A DNA stretch of 64,000 nt from Salegentibacter sp. (GTDB lineage Bacteria; Bacteroidota; Bacteroidia; Flavobacteriales; Flavobacteriaceae), in assembly GCA_017795085.1 (NCBI GenBank), contig CP051246.1, forward strand, positions 2,234,514 to 2,298,513, read 5' to 3'. Shown piece by piece: positions 32,103 to 42,591 of the stretch (its first letter is position 1; each line of letters opens with the position of its first letter). Under the pieces are notes generated by a model. The model saw only the letters and a list, made by a program, of their open reading frames with translations, was not told the origin of the DNA and did no database searches. A program made the position numbers and the translations under genes.

Positions 32103-34235
32103 ATGCCAAGAAAAGATCTTCAACATATCAAGTTAGCACCTTCGGAATTCCCTTTAAAAACCAAGGATAAAAATTTTAAAACCCCGGAAGGCATTACATT
32201 AAAAACATCTTATTCTAAAGCAGATGTTGAAAATTTAGAGCATTTAAATTTTGCAGCGGGAATCCCGCCTTATTTAAGAGGCCCTTATAGCACGATGTAT
32301 GTTTCCCGACCCTGGACCATTCGCCAGTATGCAGGATTTTCAACCGCTGAAGAAAGCAATGCTTTTTACCGAAGAAACCTGGCTGCGGGCCAAAAAGGAC
32401 TTTCCGTTGCTTTTGATCTACCCACCCACCGCGGTTACGATAGCGACCATGAACGCGTGATAGGTGATGTAGGAAAAGCTGGTGTGGCCATAGATTCTGT
32501 AGAAGACATGAAAATTCTTTTTGACCAAATTCCGTTGGAAAAAATGTCGGTTTCCATGACAATGAACGGCGCAGTACTGCCAGTTATGGCCTTTTATATT
32601 GTTGCTGCTGAAGAACAAGGCGTAAAACCTGAACAACTTTCCGGCACGATTCAAAATGATATTTTAAAGGAATTTATGGTGCGAAACACCTACATCTACC
32701 CGCCTGCCCCATCGATGAAAATAATTTCTGATATTTTTGAATATTCATCTCAAAATATGCCAAAATTCAACAGTATCAGTATTTCGGGCTATCATATGCA
32801 GGAAGCCGGAGCCACTTGTGATATTGAACTCGCCTATACCCTGGCTGACGGATTAGAATATATTCGGGAGGGTTTAAAAGTAGGAATGGATATCGATAGT
32901 TTTGCACCGCGTCTCTCTTTCTTTTGGGCAATTGGAATGAACCACTTTATGGAAATTGCCAAAATGCGTGCCGGTAGAATGCTATGGGCAAAACTCGTAA
33001 AACAATTCAACCCACAAAACCCAAAATCACTCTCGCTTAGAACACATTCACAAACCAGTGGTTGGAGTTTAACCGAGCAGGATCCCTTTAATAATGTGGC
33101 CCGTACTTCCATTGAAGCGGCGGCGGCTGCTTTCGGTGGAACGCAAAGTTTGCATACCAACGCCCTAGATGAAGCTATTGCCCTGCCATCAGATTTTTCA
33201 GCAAGAATTGCCCGGAATACACAATTACACATGCAACAGGAAACCGGAATCACGAAAACCGTAGATCCTTGGGCGGGTAGCTATTATGTAGAAAAACTCA
33301 CCAGTGAAATTGCAGAAAAAGCCTGGAAATTAATTGAAGAAGTTGAAGATCTCGGCGGAATGACCACAGCCATTGAAGCCGGAGTTCCGAAAATGCGTAT
33401 TGAAGAAGCTGCTGCCAGAAAACAGGCAAGAATTGATAGCGGTACCGATATTATTGTAGGCACCAATAAATACCGGCTCGAAAAAGAAGGTAAACTCGTC
33501 ACCCTGGAAGTTGATAACCAGTCGGTACGCCGCCAGCAAATTGAACGCCTGGAAAAAATAAAAGCAGAAAGAAATACCGAAAAAGTTCAAAAAGCTTTAA
33601 AAAATTTAACTGATGCTGCAAAAAAAGGAAATGGAAATTTATTAGCTTTATCGGTAAAAGCCGCGCGGCATCGTGCTACTTTAGGTGAAATAAGCGATGC
33701 GCTGGAAGAAGTTTACGGCCGTTACAAAGCCAAAATACAATCGTTTAGTGGCGTGTATTCCAAAGAAATGAAAGACGATAAATCTTTTAAAAAAGCCAGG
33801 GAACTGGCCGATATATTTGCCGAACAAGATGGCCGCCGCCCACGGATTATGATTGCTAAAATGGGGCAGGACGGCCACGATCGCGGTGCCAAAGTAGTGG
33901 CCACCAGTTACGCCGATCTTGGTTTTGATGTAGATATCGGCCCGCTTTTTCAAACTCCCCGGGAAGCCGCAAAACAGGCTGTGGAAAACGACGTGCATAT
34001 TCTGGGCGTTTCCTCCCAGGCGGCAGGTCATAAAACTCTGGTGCCAGAAGTGATTGAAGAACTCAAAAAACTCGGCCGGGAAGATATTATGGTGATTGTG
34101 GGTGGAGTCATTCCGTCGCAGGATTATAAATTTCTGTTCGATACTGGCGCTGTGGCCATTTTTGGGCCGGGTACTAAAATTAGCGATGCTGCTATTCAAC
34201 TTTTGGAAATTTTAATAGACACAACTGATAATTAA
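32103..34235 (+). CDS. mutB: Methylmalonyl-CoA mutase large (alpha) subunit
   Basis: The 710-residue catalytic subunit. The TIM-barrel substrate domain (about 40-560) includes [20 protein letters not shown] and [16 protein letters not shown]. The C-terminal cobalamin-binding domain (about 575-710) has the DxHxxG motif D590-G-H592-D-R-G595, with His592 the lower axial ligand of adenosylcobalamin. It links propionyl-CoA or odd-chain and branched-chain catabolism to the TCA cycle. No cobalamin riboswitch was noticed upstream. Confidence 0.97.
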   Translation: MPRKDLQHIKLAPSEFPLKTKDKNFKTPEGITLKTSYSKADVENLEHLNFAAGIPPYLRGPYSTMYVSRPWTIRQYAGFSTAEESNAFYRRNLAAGQKGLSVAFDLPTHRGYDSDHERVIGDVGKAGVAIDSVEDMKILFDQIPLEKMSVSMTMNGAVLPVMAFYIVAAEEQGVKPEQLSGTIQNDILKEFMVRNTYIYPPAPSMKIISDIFEYSSQNMPKFNSISISGYHMQEAGATCDIELAYTLADGLEYIREGLKVGMDIDSFAPRLSFFWAIGMNHFMEIAKMRAGRMLWAKLVKQFNPQNPKSLSLRTHSQTSGWSLTEQDPFNNVARTSIEAAAAAFGGTQSLHTNALDEAIALPSDFSARIARNTQLHMQQETGITKTVDPWAGSYYVEKLTSEIAEKAWKLIEEVEDLGGMTTAIEAGVPKMRIEEAAARKQARIDSGTDIIVGTNKYRLEKEGKLVTLEVDNQSVRRQQIERLEKIKAERNTEKVQKALKNLTDAAKKGNGNLLALSVKAARHRATLGEISDALEEVYGRYKAKIQSFSGVYSKEMKDDKSFKKARELADIFAEQDGRRPRIMIAKMGQDGHDRGAKVVATSYADLGFDVDIGPLFQTPREAAKQAVENDVHILGVSSQAAGHKTLVPEVIEELKKLGREDIMVIVGGVIPSQDYKFLFDTGAVAIFGPGTKISDAAIQLLEILIDTTDN

Positions 34236-34279
34236 AAAATCGCTTACAGCCTATGGCTTTAAGCTAAAAGCTATAAATT

Positions 34280-35161
34280 ATGAACTACACAAAAAAAATG
34301 CTTCGCGATGACGCCTTGAAAGGAAAAAACATCGTGGTTACCGGAGGTGGTAGTGGCCTTGGAAAAGCGATGACCAAATATTTTATGGAATTAGGTGCAA
34401 AAGTTGCTATTACTTCCCGAAACCTGGAAAAACTTCAAAATACCGCTAAAGAATTGGAAAATAAAACCGGAGGTAAGTGTTTTGCAGTACAATGTGATGT
34501 ACGGAATTATGATGAAGTTGAAAAAATGCGGGATACCGTAGATAAAGAATTTGGGAGCGTAGATATTTTGCTGAATAACGCTGCCGGAAATTTTATTTCA
34601 CCTACAGAAAGACTTAGCGCCAATGCTTTTGATACTATTATCGATATTGTATTAAAAGGTTCCAAAAATTGTACACTGGCTTTTGGAAAATACTGGATCG
34701 ATAAAAAAGAAAAGGAAAAAACGGTTTTAAATATCGTGACCACTTACGCCTGGACGGGATCGGCTTATGTAGTACCCAGTGCCACGGCAAAAGCCGGAGT
34801 CTTGGCCATGACCAGATCATTAGCGGTAGAATGGGCTAAGTATGGTATTAGGTTTAATGCCATTGCACCCGGCCCTTTCCCCACCAAAGGTGCATGGGAC
34901 CGTTTATTGCCGGGAGATTTAAAAGAAAAATTTGACCTGGCTAAAAAAGTTCCTCTTAAACGCGTAGGCGAACATCAGGAGCTTGCAAACCTGGCTGCAT
35001 ATTTGGTTTCAGACTATTCAGCTTATGTCAACGGTGAGGTCATCACCATAGACGGTGGCGAATGGTTAAAAGGCGCCGGACAATTCAATTTACTGGAAGC
35101 TATTCCGGAGGAATTATGGGATCAGCTGGAAGCAATGATTAAAGCAAAAAAGGGAAATTAA
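34280..35161 (+). CDS. Short-chain dehydrogenase, 2,4-dienoyl-CoA reductase type
   Basis: A 293-residue Rossmann-fold protein. NAD(P) motif TGGGSGLGKA (about 21-30) and NNAAGNF (about 98-104). The active-site region has TTYAWTGSAYVVPSATAKAG, matching the arrangement of mammalian mitochondrial 2,4-dienoyl-CoA reductase (a FVVPSASAKAG-like stretch) instead of the usual YxxxK spacing. It probably reduces 2,4-dienoyl-CoA with NADPH during beta-oxidation of unsaturated fatty acids. It sits 44 bp after mutB, consistent with acyl-CoA catabolism. Confidence 0.85.
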   Translation: MNYTKKMLRDDALKGKNIVVTGGGSGLGKAMTKYFMELGAKVAITSRNLEKLQNTAKELENKTGGKCFAVQCDVRNYDEVEKMRDTVDKEFGSVDILLNNAAGNFISPTERLSANAFDTIIDIVLKGSKNCTLAFGKYWIDKKEKEKTVLNIVTTYAWTGSAYVVPSATAKAGVLAMTRSLAVEWAKYGIRFNAIAPGPFPTKGAWDRLLPGDLKEKFDLAKKVPLKRVGEHQELANLAAYLVSDYSAYVNGEVITIDGGEWLKGAGQFNLLEAIPEELWDQLEAMIKAKKGN

Positions 35162-35344
35162 GGTCTTTTTAATAGTGAATAATTCTAAAAATAAGGTGTA
35201 GCTTAGCAACGTTGATTTATGCTTTTATAGTAAAACACCATAATCCTGAAGTGAATGCAAAATAAGTTGGATATTTTAACTAGAATGGCTAAAACCATTC
35301 AACATACAAAATTATAAATCAACAGCCTGTAAATTTCCCTGAAG

Positions 35345-35842
35345 ATGAAAAAAACTATTTTACTTTTATTATTATTCATTATTATTTCCTGTTCAAACAA
35401 TGATGAATTACCAGAAGAAGGCATTTCAGCTGAATCAATAGCTTTCTTACATAATGATAATTTTAAAAATTGGAAAATAACCCATTACTATACAAATTAT
35501 GAAGAAAAAGTACTGGATGAAGATCTAACAAAGTGTATGCAGGATGATGTCTACACATTCTTTTCAGATAAAAAAGAGGGAGAAGTGCAATTTGGAGAAA
35601 ATAGCTGTTATAAGAACTATAATGATGTGGCTGGAGAATCTGCTTTAGCTTCGTACGAGTACTCATCTGAAAACAGGAAATTAGATTTATATTTTGGTAG
35701 AGGAGCTTATTCTACAGAAAACAAAGTACAAACAGCCTGGTCTATAAGTACTTCTTGTGAATTAATGACACAAGATAAAATGATTTTTTCAGACAAAACT
35801 GATGGTTCAGGGATTAAAATTATTTTTGAAAGAATTGATTGA
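35345..35842 (+). CDS. Lipocalin-like lipoprotein
   Basis: A 165-residue protein with lipobox IISC (Cys16). The mature domain has the first-strand tryptophan (NFKNWKITHYYTNYEEKV), a pair of cysteines in KCMQDDVYTFF and NSCYKNYNDV, and a late strand MIFSDKTDGSGIKIIFERI, fitting small lipocalin-like proteins. Ligand unknown. It has its own upstream region (183 bp) and a hairpin follows. Confidence 0.75.
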   Translation: MKKTILLLLLFIIISCSNNDELPEEGISAESIAFLHNDNFKNWKITHYYTNYEEKVLDEDLTKCMQDDVYTFFSDKKEGEVQFGENSCYKNYNDVAGESALASYEYSSENRKLDLYFGRGAYSTENKVQTAWSISTSCELMTQDKMIFSDKTDGSGIKIIFERID

Positions 35843-35861
35843 TAAAATACCAAAGCTATTC

Positions 35862-35896
35862 AAAAGTTGACATTCAAAGCTTGCCTATCAACTTTT
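35862..35896 (+). terminator. Inverted repeat, candidate terminator
   Basis: AAAAGTTGA (35862-35870) and TCAACTTTT (35888-35896) are perfect 9-bp arms separated by 17 bases, 20 bp after the lipoprotein stop codon. The T run is short. The remainder of 35843-36182 holds no gene; it contains a pair of GCTGTTAAC repeats described separately. Confidence 0.45.
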
Positions 35897-36094
35897 AATC
35901 TGATCTATGAGGGCTAAAAACCTCACAGGAAAAAATAAAGAATAGTGACGCAGCATCTTTTTAGCCACGCTGTAATTACAAGCCTAGATTAGAAGGTACT
36001 ATTGTCAATAAACATTACTAATTACGATAAATTCGATTAAATCCACATCTACTGGAGATTTTTACCAGTACCCAAACCTTTAAAAATTCAGTTG

Positions 36095-36121
36095 GCTGTT
36101 AACTAATGATAAGCTGTTAAC
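36095..36121 (+). promoter_or_regulatory. GCTGTTAAC direct repeats upstream of parA
   Basis: GCTGTTAAC occurs at 36095-36103 and 36113-36121, 18 bp apart start to start, about 60 bp before the parA start. A -7-like TACCTTTT lies about 20 bp before the start codon. ParA proteins often repress their own operon, so these could be operator half-sites. This is tentative. Confidence 0.3.
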
Positions 36122-36182
36122 AAAATCATTTCATAAACCTATAATAAATTGTATTTTTACCTTTTAAAATCGAACGGAATTA

Positions 36183-36947
36183 ATGGGTAAAATCATTGCT
36201 GTCGCCAACCAGAAAGGTGGCGTGGGGAAAACCACAACCTCTGTGAATTTAGCAGCTTCACTGGGCGTACTTGAAAAAAAAGTATTATTAATAGATGCTG
36301 ATCCGCAGGCAAACGCTACTTCGGGCCTTGGCATAGACGTGGAAGAGATTGAATTGGGTACCTATCAGTTACTGGAACATTCGGTAACACCCGAGAAAAC
36401 TATTATGAAAACCGACTCTCCAAATCTCGATTTAATTCCCGCTCACATAGATTTGGTGGCTATTGAAATTGAATTGGTAGATCAGGAAAACCGGGAATCT
36501 ATGCTAAAAAAAGCGGTAGACCCGTTAAAAGATTTATATGATTTTATTTTGATAGATTGTGCCCCTTCTCTCGGTTTGCTCACGCTAAATGCTTTAACTG
36601 CTGCCAACTCGGTGGTAATTCCAATTCAGTGTGAATATTTTGCACTGGAAGGTTTGGGAAAACTTTTAAACACCATTAAAAGCGTTCAGAAAATCCACAA
36701 TAAAAAACTGGATATTGAAGGTTTGCTGCTTACTATGTACGATTCGAGGTTACGACTTTCAAACCAGGTAGTAGAAGAAGTTCAGAAACACTTTGCAGAA
36801 ATGGTTTTTGATACAATCATTCAAAGAAACGTGCGTTTAAGTGAAGCACCCAGCTACGGGGAAAGTATCATTAATTACGATGCCGGCAGCAAGGGAGCCA
36901 GCAATTATTTGAGTCTGGCGCATGAAATAATTAAGAAAAACTCGTAA
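36183..36947 (+). CDS. parA: Chromosome-partitioning ATPase ParA/Soj
   Basis: 254 residues. Deviant Walker A KGGVGKTT at 11-18, switch I DADPQANATSGLG (about 39-51) and Walker B-like FILIDCAPSLGLL (about 121-133). Short type without an N-terminal DNA-binding domain, as in chromosomal Soj. It binds nonspecific DNA when ATP-bound and is stimulated by ParB to segregate origins. ParB follows after a 4-bp gap. Confidence 0.96.
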   Translation: MGKIIAVANQKGGVGKTTTSVNLAASLGVLEKKVLLIDADPQANATSGLGIDVEEIELGTYQLLEHSVTPEKTIMKTDSPNLDLIPAHIDLVAIEIELVDQENRESMLKKAVDPLKDLYDFILIDCAPSLGLLTLNALTAANSVVIPIQCEYFALEGLGKLLNTIKSVQKIHNKKLDIEGLLLTMYDSRLRLSNQVVEEVQKHFAEMVFDTIIQRNVRLSEAPSYGESIINYDAGSKGASNYLSLAHEIIKKNS

Positions 36948-36951
36948 GAAG

Positions 36952-37857
36952 ATGGCGAAGGCTACTAAAAAACAAGCTTTGGGACGAGGCCTTTCAGCTT
37001 TGCTCAAAGATCCGCAAAACGATATTCAATCTGCTGAAGATGAAAACGCCGACAAACTGGTTGGCCATATTGTAGAACTGGAAATGGAAGCTATTGAGGT
37101 AAACCCTTTTCAGCCCCGAACCAGTTTTAATGAAGACACCCTAAAAGAACTGGCTTCCTCTATTAATGAATTGGGTGTTATTCAGCCCATTACCGTTAGA
37201 AAACTCGATTTTAATAAATATCAGCTGGTCTCGGGAGAACGTAGGTACAGAGCATCCAAATTAGTAGGTCTGGAAACTATTCCGGCCTATATTAGAATTG
37301 CCAACGATCAGGAATCTCTGGAAATGGCACTGGTTGAAAATATTCAACGTCAGGATTTAGATCCTATTGAAATTTCACTTTCTTATCAACGTTTGATAGA
37401 CGAAATTAATCTTACCCAGGAGCAGCTTAGTGAACGTATTGGTAAAAACCGATCTACTATTGCCAATTACTTGCGACTACTAAAATTAGATCCTATCATA
37501 CAAACTGGGATGCGTGACGGATTTTTAAGTATGGGGCACGGCCGGGCATTAATTAATGTTGATGACCCGCAAAAGCAACTGGATATTTATGAAAAAATAC
37601 TTCAAAAATCACTGTCGGTACGTGAAACCGAACAATTGGTTCGGGAAGTAAATACCAGTAATACATCAAGCTCATCTAAGAAAAAGCAAGCTTCGGTTCC
37701 TAAAACCTATAAAAAGGGTATCAAAGAATTTTCAGAATACCTGGGAACTAAAGTTGATGTAAAAGTGACTAAAAAAGGAAGCGGAAAACTTAGTATTCCT
37801 TTTACTTCCGAAGAAGATTTCAACCGAATTAAAAAGCTAATCCAGGGTGAAGCTTAA
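36952..37857 (+). CDS. parB: Chromosome-partitioning protein ParB/Spo0J
   Basis: 301 residues. A basic ParA-stimulating N-terminus (LGRGLSALLKD, 10-20), a ParB/CTPase domain with GERRYR at 95-100 and ALVENIQRQDLDPIE, a helix-turn-helix (about 160-185: LTQEQLSERIGKNRSTIANY) and a C-terminal dimerisation segment. It loads onto parS and slides as a CTP-dependent clamp. No parS palindrome was recognised in this window. Its end overlaps the next gene by 11 bp. Confidence 0.96.
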   Translation: MAKATKKQALGRGLSALLKDPQNDIQSAEDENADKLVGHIVELEMEAIEVNPFQPRTSFNEDTLKELASSINELGVIQPITVRKLDFNKYQLVSGERRYRASKLVGLETIPAYIRIANDQESLEMALVENIQRQDLDPIEISLSYQRLIDEINLTQEQLSERIGKNRSTIANYLRLLKLDPIIQTGMRDGFLSMGHGRALINVDDPQKQLDIYEKILQKSLSVRETEQLVREVNTSNTSSSSKKKQASVPKTYKKGIKEFSEYLGTKVDVKVTKKGSGKLSIPFTSEEDFNRIKKLIQGEA

Positions 37858-38434
37858 ACCTCTTTTCACGGCAGTTTTCCTGCTTTTTTTAATATTTTCC
37901 GGGTTTACACAGGAAGATACCGTAGCGGTAGAAACACCGCTTGTGCAGGACAGTCTTGCCGTTGAGGAAGAACGGGATTACAAACCTTACAATGCGCTGG
38001 CACCTGCAAAAGCTGCATTTTATTCGGCCATTTTACCGGGTTTGGGACAAGCTTATAACGGCCGTTACTGGAAAATTCCCATAGCTTATGCCGGATTGGG
38101 AGTAGGAGTTTATTTTTACGTAAATAATGATAAACAATGGAACCGGTATCGAGATGCGTATAAAGACCGCTTGGCAGGGCGGTCTGATGAATTTGGACGA
38201 GACCGTATCTCTGACGACGGACTTATACGTGCGCAGGAATTCTATCGTCGAAATAAAGAAATTTCACTTCTGGTAATCGTGGGAATTTATGCACTTAATA
38301 TTATAGACGCTAACGTTGATGCGCATTTACAACAATTCAATGTTAATGAAGACCTTTCGGTTAAACCCGATTTAAAATATGATCAATTTTCAGGAAAAAC
38401 CCGGTATGGATTTTCCCTGAATTATAATTTTTAA
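37847..38434 (+). CDS. DUF5683 envelope protein
   Basis: 195 residues starting with GTG at 37847 inside the parB 3' end. Signal peptide 1-22 (ending SGFTQ), then an acidic linker, a DUF5683 domain with YNALAPAKAAFYSAILPGLG and GQAYNGRYWKIPIAYAGLG, and two or three hydrophobic stretches. Function is unknown. Its position between parB and dapB recurs in Flavobacteriaceae, so it is core and not island DNA. Confidence 0.85.
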   Translation: MKLKPLFTAVFLLFLIFSGFTQEDTVAVETPLVQDSLAVEEERDYKPYNALAPAKAAFYSAILPGLGQAYNGRYWKIPIAYAGLGVGVYFYVNNDKQWNRYRDAYKDRLAGRSDEFGRDRISDDGLIRAQEFYRRNKEISLLVIVGIYALNIIDANVDAHLQQFNVNEDLSVKPDLKYDQFSGKTRYGFSLNYNF

Positions 38435-38444
38435 AATTTAAAAA

Positions 38445-39161
38445 ATGAGAATAGCACTATTAGGATACGGAAAAATGGGCAAAACCATTGAAAGTATTGC
38501 CAAAGAACGCGATCACGAAATCGTGCTTAAGGTTGAAGCTGATATTGAGAATTATGCACTCGACAAAATCGATGCCGATGTAGCTATTGATTTCAGTGTT
38601 CCCAAAGCTGCTTATAAAAACATCACTACGGCCTTTAAATATGAAATCCCTGTGGTTTCAGGTACTACCGGTTGGTTAGATGATTATGATAAAGCGGTAA
38701 AAAAATGTAACGAGGCCAATACTGCTTTTGTTTACGCTTCAAATTTCAGCATTGGAGTAAATTTATTTTTTAAGCTGAACGAGCACCTGGCCGGGATGAT
38801 GAAAAACCTTCAGGAATACGATATTGAAATTGAAGAAATTCATCATACCGAAAAACTGGACGCCCCAAGCGGTACTGCCATTAGCCTGGCTCAGCAAATT
38901 ATTACTAAAAACCCGTATAAAAATAACTGGCAGTTAGACCACGCCCAAAAGGATGAAATTCCGGTTTATGCCAAGCGTATTGAAAATGTACCCGGAACGC
39001 ATACCGTTTCTTATAAATCAAAAATAGATTCCTTAGAAATCATGCATACGGCAAATTCTAGAGAAGGATTTGCAAAAGGCGCGGTTATTGCAGCCGAATG
39101 GCTTAAAGATAAAAAAGGAGTTTTCACGATGCAGGAGGTTTTATCAGGAATTCTGGGATAA
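38445..39161 (+). CDS. dapB: 4-hydroxy-tetrahydrodipicolinate reductase
   Basis: 238 residues. Reduces the dihydrodipicolinate precursor with NAD(P)H in lysine and meso-diaminopimelate synthesis. NAD motif GYGKMG (7-12), SGTTGW in the second domain and the catalytic signature EEIHHTEKLDAPSGTAISLA are intact. It is shorter than the E. coli enzyme (273), as is usual in Bacteroidetes. It begins 10 bp after the DUF5683 gene. Confidence 0.96.
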   Translation: MRIALLGYGKMGKTIESIAKERDHEIVLKVEADIENYALDKIDADVAIDFSVPKAAYKNITTAFKYEIPVVSGTTGWLDDYDKAVKKCNEANTAFVYASNFSIGVNLFFKLNEHLAGMMKNLQEYDIEIEEIHHTEKLDAPSGTAISLAQQIITKNPYKNNWQLDHAQKDEIPVYAKRIENVPGTHTVSYKSKIDSLEIMHTANSREGFAKGAVIAAEWLKDKKGVFTMQEVLSGILG

Positions 39162-39209
39162 TCAAAAAGAAGAAAGTTAAGCCTCCAAAGCAATAAATAC
39201 ACTATACTT

Positions 39210-40781
39210 ATGTCATACACTGAATGGTTTCTATTTTTCCTGCTAGTACAGGCAATTCATTTTTTTGGAACCTGGAAATTATACAAACGCGCAGGAAGAC
39301 AAGCCTGGGAAGCCGCTATTCCAATTTATAATGCGGTAATTTTAATGAAAATAATAAACCGACCCTGGTGGTGGGTAATATTATTGTTTATTCCTATTGT
39401 AAACCTTATTATGTTTCCGGTAATTTGGGTTGAAACCATAAGGAGTTTTGGCAAGCATAGTACCAGTGAAACCTTTTTGGCAATACTTACACTTGGTTTC
39501 TATATTTATTATGTGAATTACGCTACAGATTCTAAATACCTTGAAGATCGAAGCTTAAAACCCCGTACTGCTGCCGGAGAATGGGTAAGTTCTATTTTAT
39601 TTGCAGTGGTTGCCGCAACTATAGTACATACTTATGTTATGCAACCCTTTACCATCCCTACTTCTTCCCTGGAAAAAACCCTATTGGTGGGCGATTTTCT
39701 TTTTGTAAGTAAGTTTCATTATGGAGCAAGGTTACCGCAAACCGCAGTGGCATTCCCTATGGTGCATGATACTATTCCCGTTTTAGGAACAAAGTCTTAT
39801 TTAAAAAAACCACAAATTCCTTATACACGCCTTCCCGGTTTTCAGGATATCAAACGGAATGATATTGTGGTTTTTAATTGGCCTGTAGATACGGTAAAAC
39901 AATTTTTTGACCGCTCCGGAGAGCACTACGACAAACCGATAGATAAAAAATCGAATTACGTAAAACGTGCCGTGGGATTACCGGGAGATTCCCTTAAAAT
40001 TATAAATGGGGAATTGATTATCAATAATAAGACCCTGCAATTGCCTAGTCGAGCTAGGGAACAATTTTCGTATTCGGGAATTACCAATGGCGAAGGTTTT
40101 AACCCAAGATACCTTTACGAAGAATTTGACGTTACAGAAGGGTATTATTACAATCCTGATAACAACCAGTTTTATTTTGAAGCCCTAACCAACCGGGCTT
40201 ATGAACGACTTCAAAATCATCCAAATGTAAAACGCATTGAGCGATTTATCGATTCGGCTAAATCAACCAGTAAAAGAATTTTCCCCAATACAGGAAAAAC
40301 AGGTTGGAATAATGATAATTTAGGGGCTATTTACATTCCCAAAAAAGGAGATAAACTCGAAATTACTCCTAAAACGATGCCCTGGTATCGTGAAATTATT
40401 GAAACCTATGAAGGTAGCGAAATGGGTATTAACAATAAGCTTAGCTTAAACGGCACCCAGGTTCTTTTAAACGGACAACCTATCGACTCCTATACTTTTA
40501 GACAGGATTATTACTGGATGATGGGAGATAACCGTCATAATAGTGAAGATAGTCGCTCCTGGGGATATGTTCCTGAAAACCATATTGTGGGCAAGCCGGT
40601 TTTTGTCTGGTTTAGTTGGGATGCAAATGGCGATGGTATAATGAATAAGATAAGATGGGATCGGGTATTCACTACCGTAAAAGGAGATGGTGCACCAATT
40701 TCTTATTTACCGTATTTCCTGATTATAGTGATAATTATAATTGCTTTTAATTACTTCAAAAAACGTCGTAAAAACGCCTAA
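39210..40781 (+). CDS. lepB: Signal peptidase I with N-terminal membrane extension
   Basis: 523 residues. Residues 1-110 form four hydrophobic segments of DUF5684-like type (AIHFFGTWKLYKRAGRQAWE, PWWWVILLFIPIVNLIMFPV). A further span (about 127-146) precedes the S26 catalytic domain with Ser153 (PTSSLEKTL, in place of the common SMxPT) and Lys252 (YVKRAVGLPGD). The conserved MGDNRHNSEDSRSWGYVP box lies near residue 435, and a C-terminal span follows (about 500-516). It cleaves Sec signal peptides. The extension and a long insertion (about 285-430) make it twice the usual size, typical of Bacteroidetes LepB. Confidence 0.93.
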   Translation: MSYTEWFLFFLLVQAIHFFGTWKLYKRAGRQAWEAAIPIYNAVILMKIINRPWWWVILLFIPIVNLIMFPVIWVETIRSFGKHSTSETFLAILTLGFYIYYVNYATDSKYLEDRSLKPRTAAGEWVSSILFAVVAATIVHTYVMQPFTIPTSSLEKTLLVGDFLFVSKFHYGARLPQTAVAFPMVHDTIPVLGTKSYLKKPQIPYTRLPGFQDIKRNDIVVFNWPVDTVKQFFDRSGEHYDKPIDKKSNYVKRAVGLPGDSLKIINGELIINNKTLQLPSRAREQFSYSGITNGEGFNPRYLYEEFDVTEGYYYNPDNNQFYFEALTNRAYERLQNHPNVKRIERFIDSAKSTSKRIFPNTGKTGWNNDNLGAIYIPKKGDKLEITPKTMPWYREIIETYEGSEMGINNKLSLNGTQVLLNGQPIDSYTFRQDYYWMMGDNRHNSEDSRSWGYVPENHIVGKPVFVWFSWDANGDGIMNKIRWDRVFTTVKGDGAPISYLPYFLIIVIIIIAFNYFKKRRKNA

Positions 40782-40782
40782 T

Positions 40783-41430
40783 ATGAATCGTATTTTATTG
40801 CATCCGGCCTATTTTGGGCCGGTTTCTCAGTTTGTTGCTATGGCAAATGCTGCTGAAATTGTTTTTGAAAATGAAGATAATTATCAAAAACAAACCTATC
40901 GCAATAGAATGTACATCTACGACCCTAACGGTAAATTGTTGCTTAATATTCCTATAAAACATCGCTCTTCAGTAACCGGAGGGGCTAAACAAAACGGAAA
41001 ACATCAGCTTTATAAAGAGGTACAGATTGAAAATCAGTTTAACTGGCAAACCCAGCATTGGCGAGCTTTAAAAAATTCTTATCAAGCTTCTCCTTTTTTT
41101 GAATTTTATGAAGATGAGCTCTACCCTATTTATCACAAACAATATGATTTTCTACTAGATTTTAATTATGCCTGTCTGGATTTTATAAAGACTTCGCTTC
41201 AATGGGATTTTACCTACAAAAAAACTTCAGAATATATTTTAAAGCCTGAAGATTGCAAGGATGCCCGACCTTTTATTAATGCAAAATCCCAGCATATTTC
41301 ATCGGAACCTTACACTCAGGTTTTTGACAACAAACACGGGTTTTTACCTGATTTATGTATCTTGGATTTACTCTTTAACGAAGGACCAAACAGTATTCAA
41401 TACCTGGAAAATCAGCAGTTAAAGCTTTAA
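40783..41430 (+). CDS. WbqC-family protein
   Basis: 215 residues from ATG 40783 (MNRILLHPAYFGPVSQFVAM); an upstream frame overlapping lepB is not used. Features of the WbqC-like family are the N-terminal HPAYFGPVSQF, YRNRMYIYDPNGKLLLNIP and FNWQTQHWRALKNSYQ. WbqC proteins are linked to polysaccharide or amino-sugar biosynthesis in some bacteria, but the reaction is not established. It follows lepB by 1 bp and converges with the hydrolase gene at 41419, overlapping it by 12 bp. Confidence 0.88.
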   Translation: MNRILLHPAYFGPVSQFVAMANAAEIVFENEDNYQKQTYRNRMYIYDPNGKLLLNIPIKHRSSVTGGAKQNGKHQLYKEVQIENQFNWQTQHWRALKNSYQASPFFEFYEDELYPIYHKQYDFLLDFNYACLDFIKTSLQWDFTYKKTSEYILKPEDCKDARPFINAKSQHISSEPYTQVFDNKHGFLPDLCILDLLFNEGPNSIQYLENQQLKL

Positions 41431-42447
41431 CCTGGTTGTTATGGGGTAATGATCTGAATAATTGAGTTTAAATCGCTCGTAATCCAAAATATCAACATGT
41501 TCTTCAACTAAAAAGAAATCAATCCGCAAAGGATAATAATTGAGTTTAAAAGTTTGGCCAAATCCCCGCCCTACCTCAAGGAAAGCATCGGTAAAATCTT
41601 TTTCTCCAGAGTTTATATAATCATAGATATAAGATGAGGTGGTATTGTTAAAATCGCCGATAACTATTGTTTTATAAACTGCAGGATTTACTTCTTTCAT
41701 CATAAGTTCAGCCTGATCCTGTTGCCTGGCAAACCCCTGCCCCATCCGACCAAGAAGCTTTTTTGAATCTTCCTTCTGTAAAGCTTCAATTTCTGGTTTT
41801 ATACCCAGGGATTGAAAATGTACATTGAATACTCTTAAAGTATCCTTATTTACCACAATATCGGCATAAATTGCATTATTATTTCCTTTGTGCGGAAAAT
41901 CAAGGGAATAACGATTAATAATAGGATATTTTGAAAAAATAGCAGAACCAAACTCGCTATTTTCAGACTTGATCTTGACGTATTGATAAGGATACATTTC
42001 TGAAATTCCGGTAATACCCGAATAAAATTCCTGCATACACAAAATATCAGGATTCTTTTCCTTTATAAAACCTGTAATCTTCTGCGGAATGTCTTTTTGA
42101 TCAGTCCATTTAAACTTATTAAACATCCTTACGTTATAACTCATTAAGCTAATTTCTCCCTCTTTTTTTAAATTTTCCCCTGAAAACTGATACAAACTAC
42201 TCACATGTTTGAAACCGATAAGCAATATAAGTAAGGAGAGTAAAAATTGTTTTTTGAATTTAATTAGCCAGTAAAAAAGAAAAATAAGGTTAATCAAAAT
42301 TAAAATAGGCACTCCTAAACTTAAAACCGCAAGCAATGGAAAAGATTTAGGTGGAATATAAGGTAACAAATACGAAACCAATAAGACGGTTGCCGCCAGA
42401 GAATTAACGATAAAAATAAGTTTATCGATAAATTTTAGTTTCTTCAT
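41419..42447 (-). CDS. Endonuclease/exonuclease/phosphatase family membrane protein
   Basis: 342 residues. Three hydrophobic segments in the first 90 residues anchor an EEP domain (about 98-342) with SYNVRMFNKF, catalytic MQEFYSG, HVHF-type strand VFNVHFQSLG, VIGDFNNTTSS and the terminal SDHYPI. EEP enzymes hydrolyse phosphodiesters in nucleic acids or phospholipids. The membrane anchor argues for an extracytoplasmic or lipid substrate, which is inference. It lies downstream of the rhomboid genes across 144 bp that contains a dispersed repeat fragment (near 42506-42530). Confidence 0.9.
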   Translation of the reverse strand: MKKLKFIDKLIFIVNSLAATVLLVSYLLPYIPPKSFPLLAVLSLGVPILILINLIFLFYWLIKFKKQFLLSLLILLIGFKHVSSLYQFSGENLKKEGEISLMSYNVRMFNKFKWTDQKDIPQKITGFIKEKNPDILCMQEFYSGITGISEMYPYQYVKIKSENSEFGSAIFSKYPIINRYSLDFPHKGNNNAIYADIVVNKDTLRVFNVHFQSLGIKPEIEALQKEDSKKLLGRMGQGFARQQDQAELMMKEVNPAVYKTIVIGDFNNTTSSYIYDYINSGEKDFTDAFLEVGRGFGQTFKLNYYPLRIDFFLVEEHVDILDYERFKLNYSDHYPITTRLKL

Positions 42448-42591
42448 TTCTTATGATTCAAGAAAGTTAATTTACTCCCAGTAGTGAGTTTAATACTCCA
42501 AGAGATTGTCCTGAGTTTATCAAAAGTCGCCTAAGTTTAAATTTATATTCCATATCTCTCAGCCTTAGCCCAAGCTTATTGATTTTTGGAA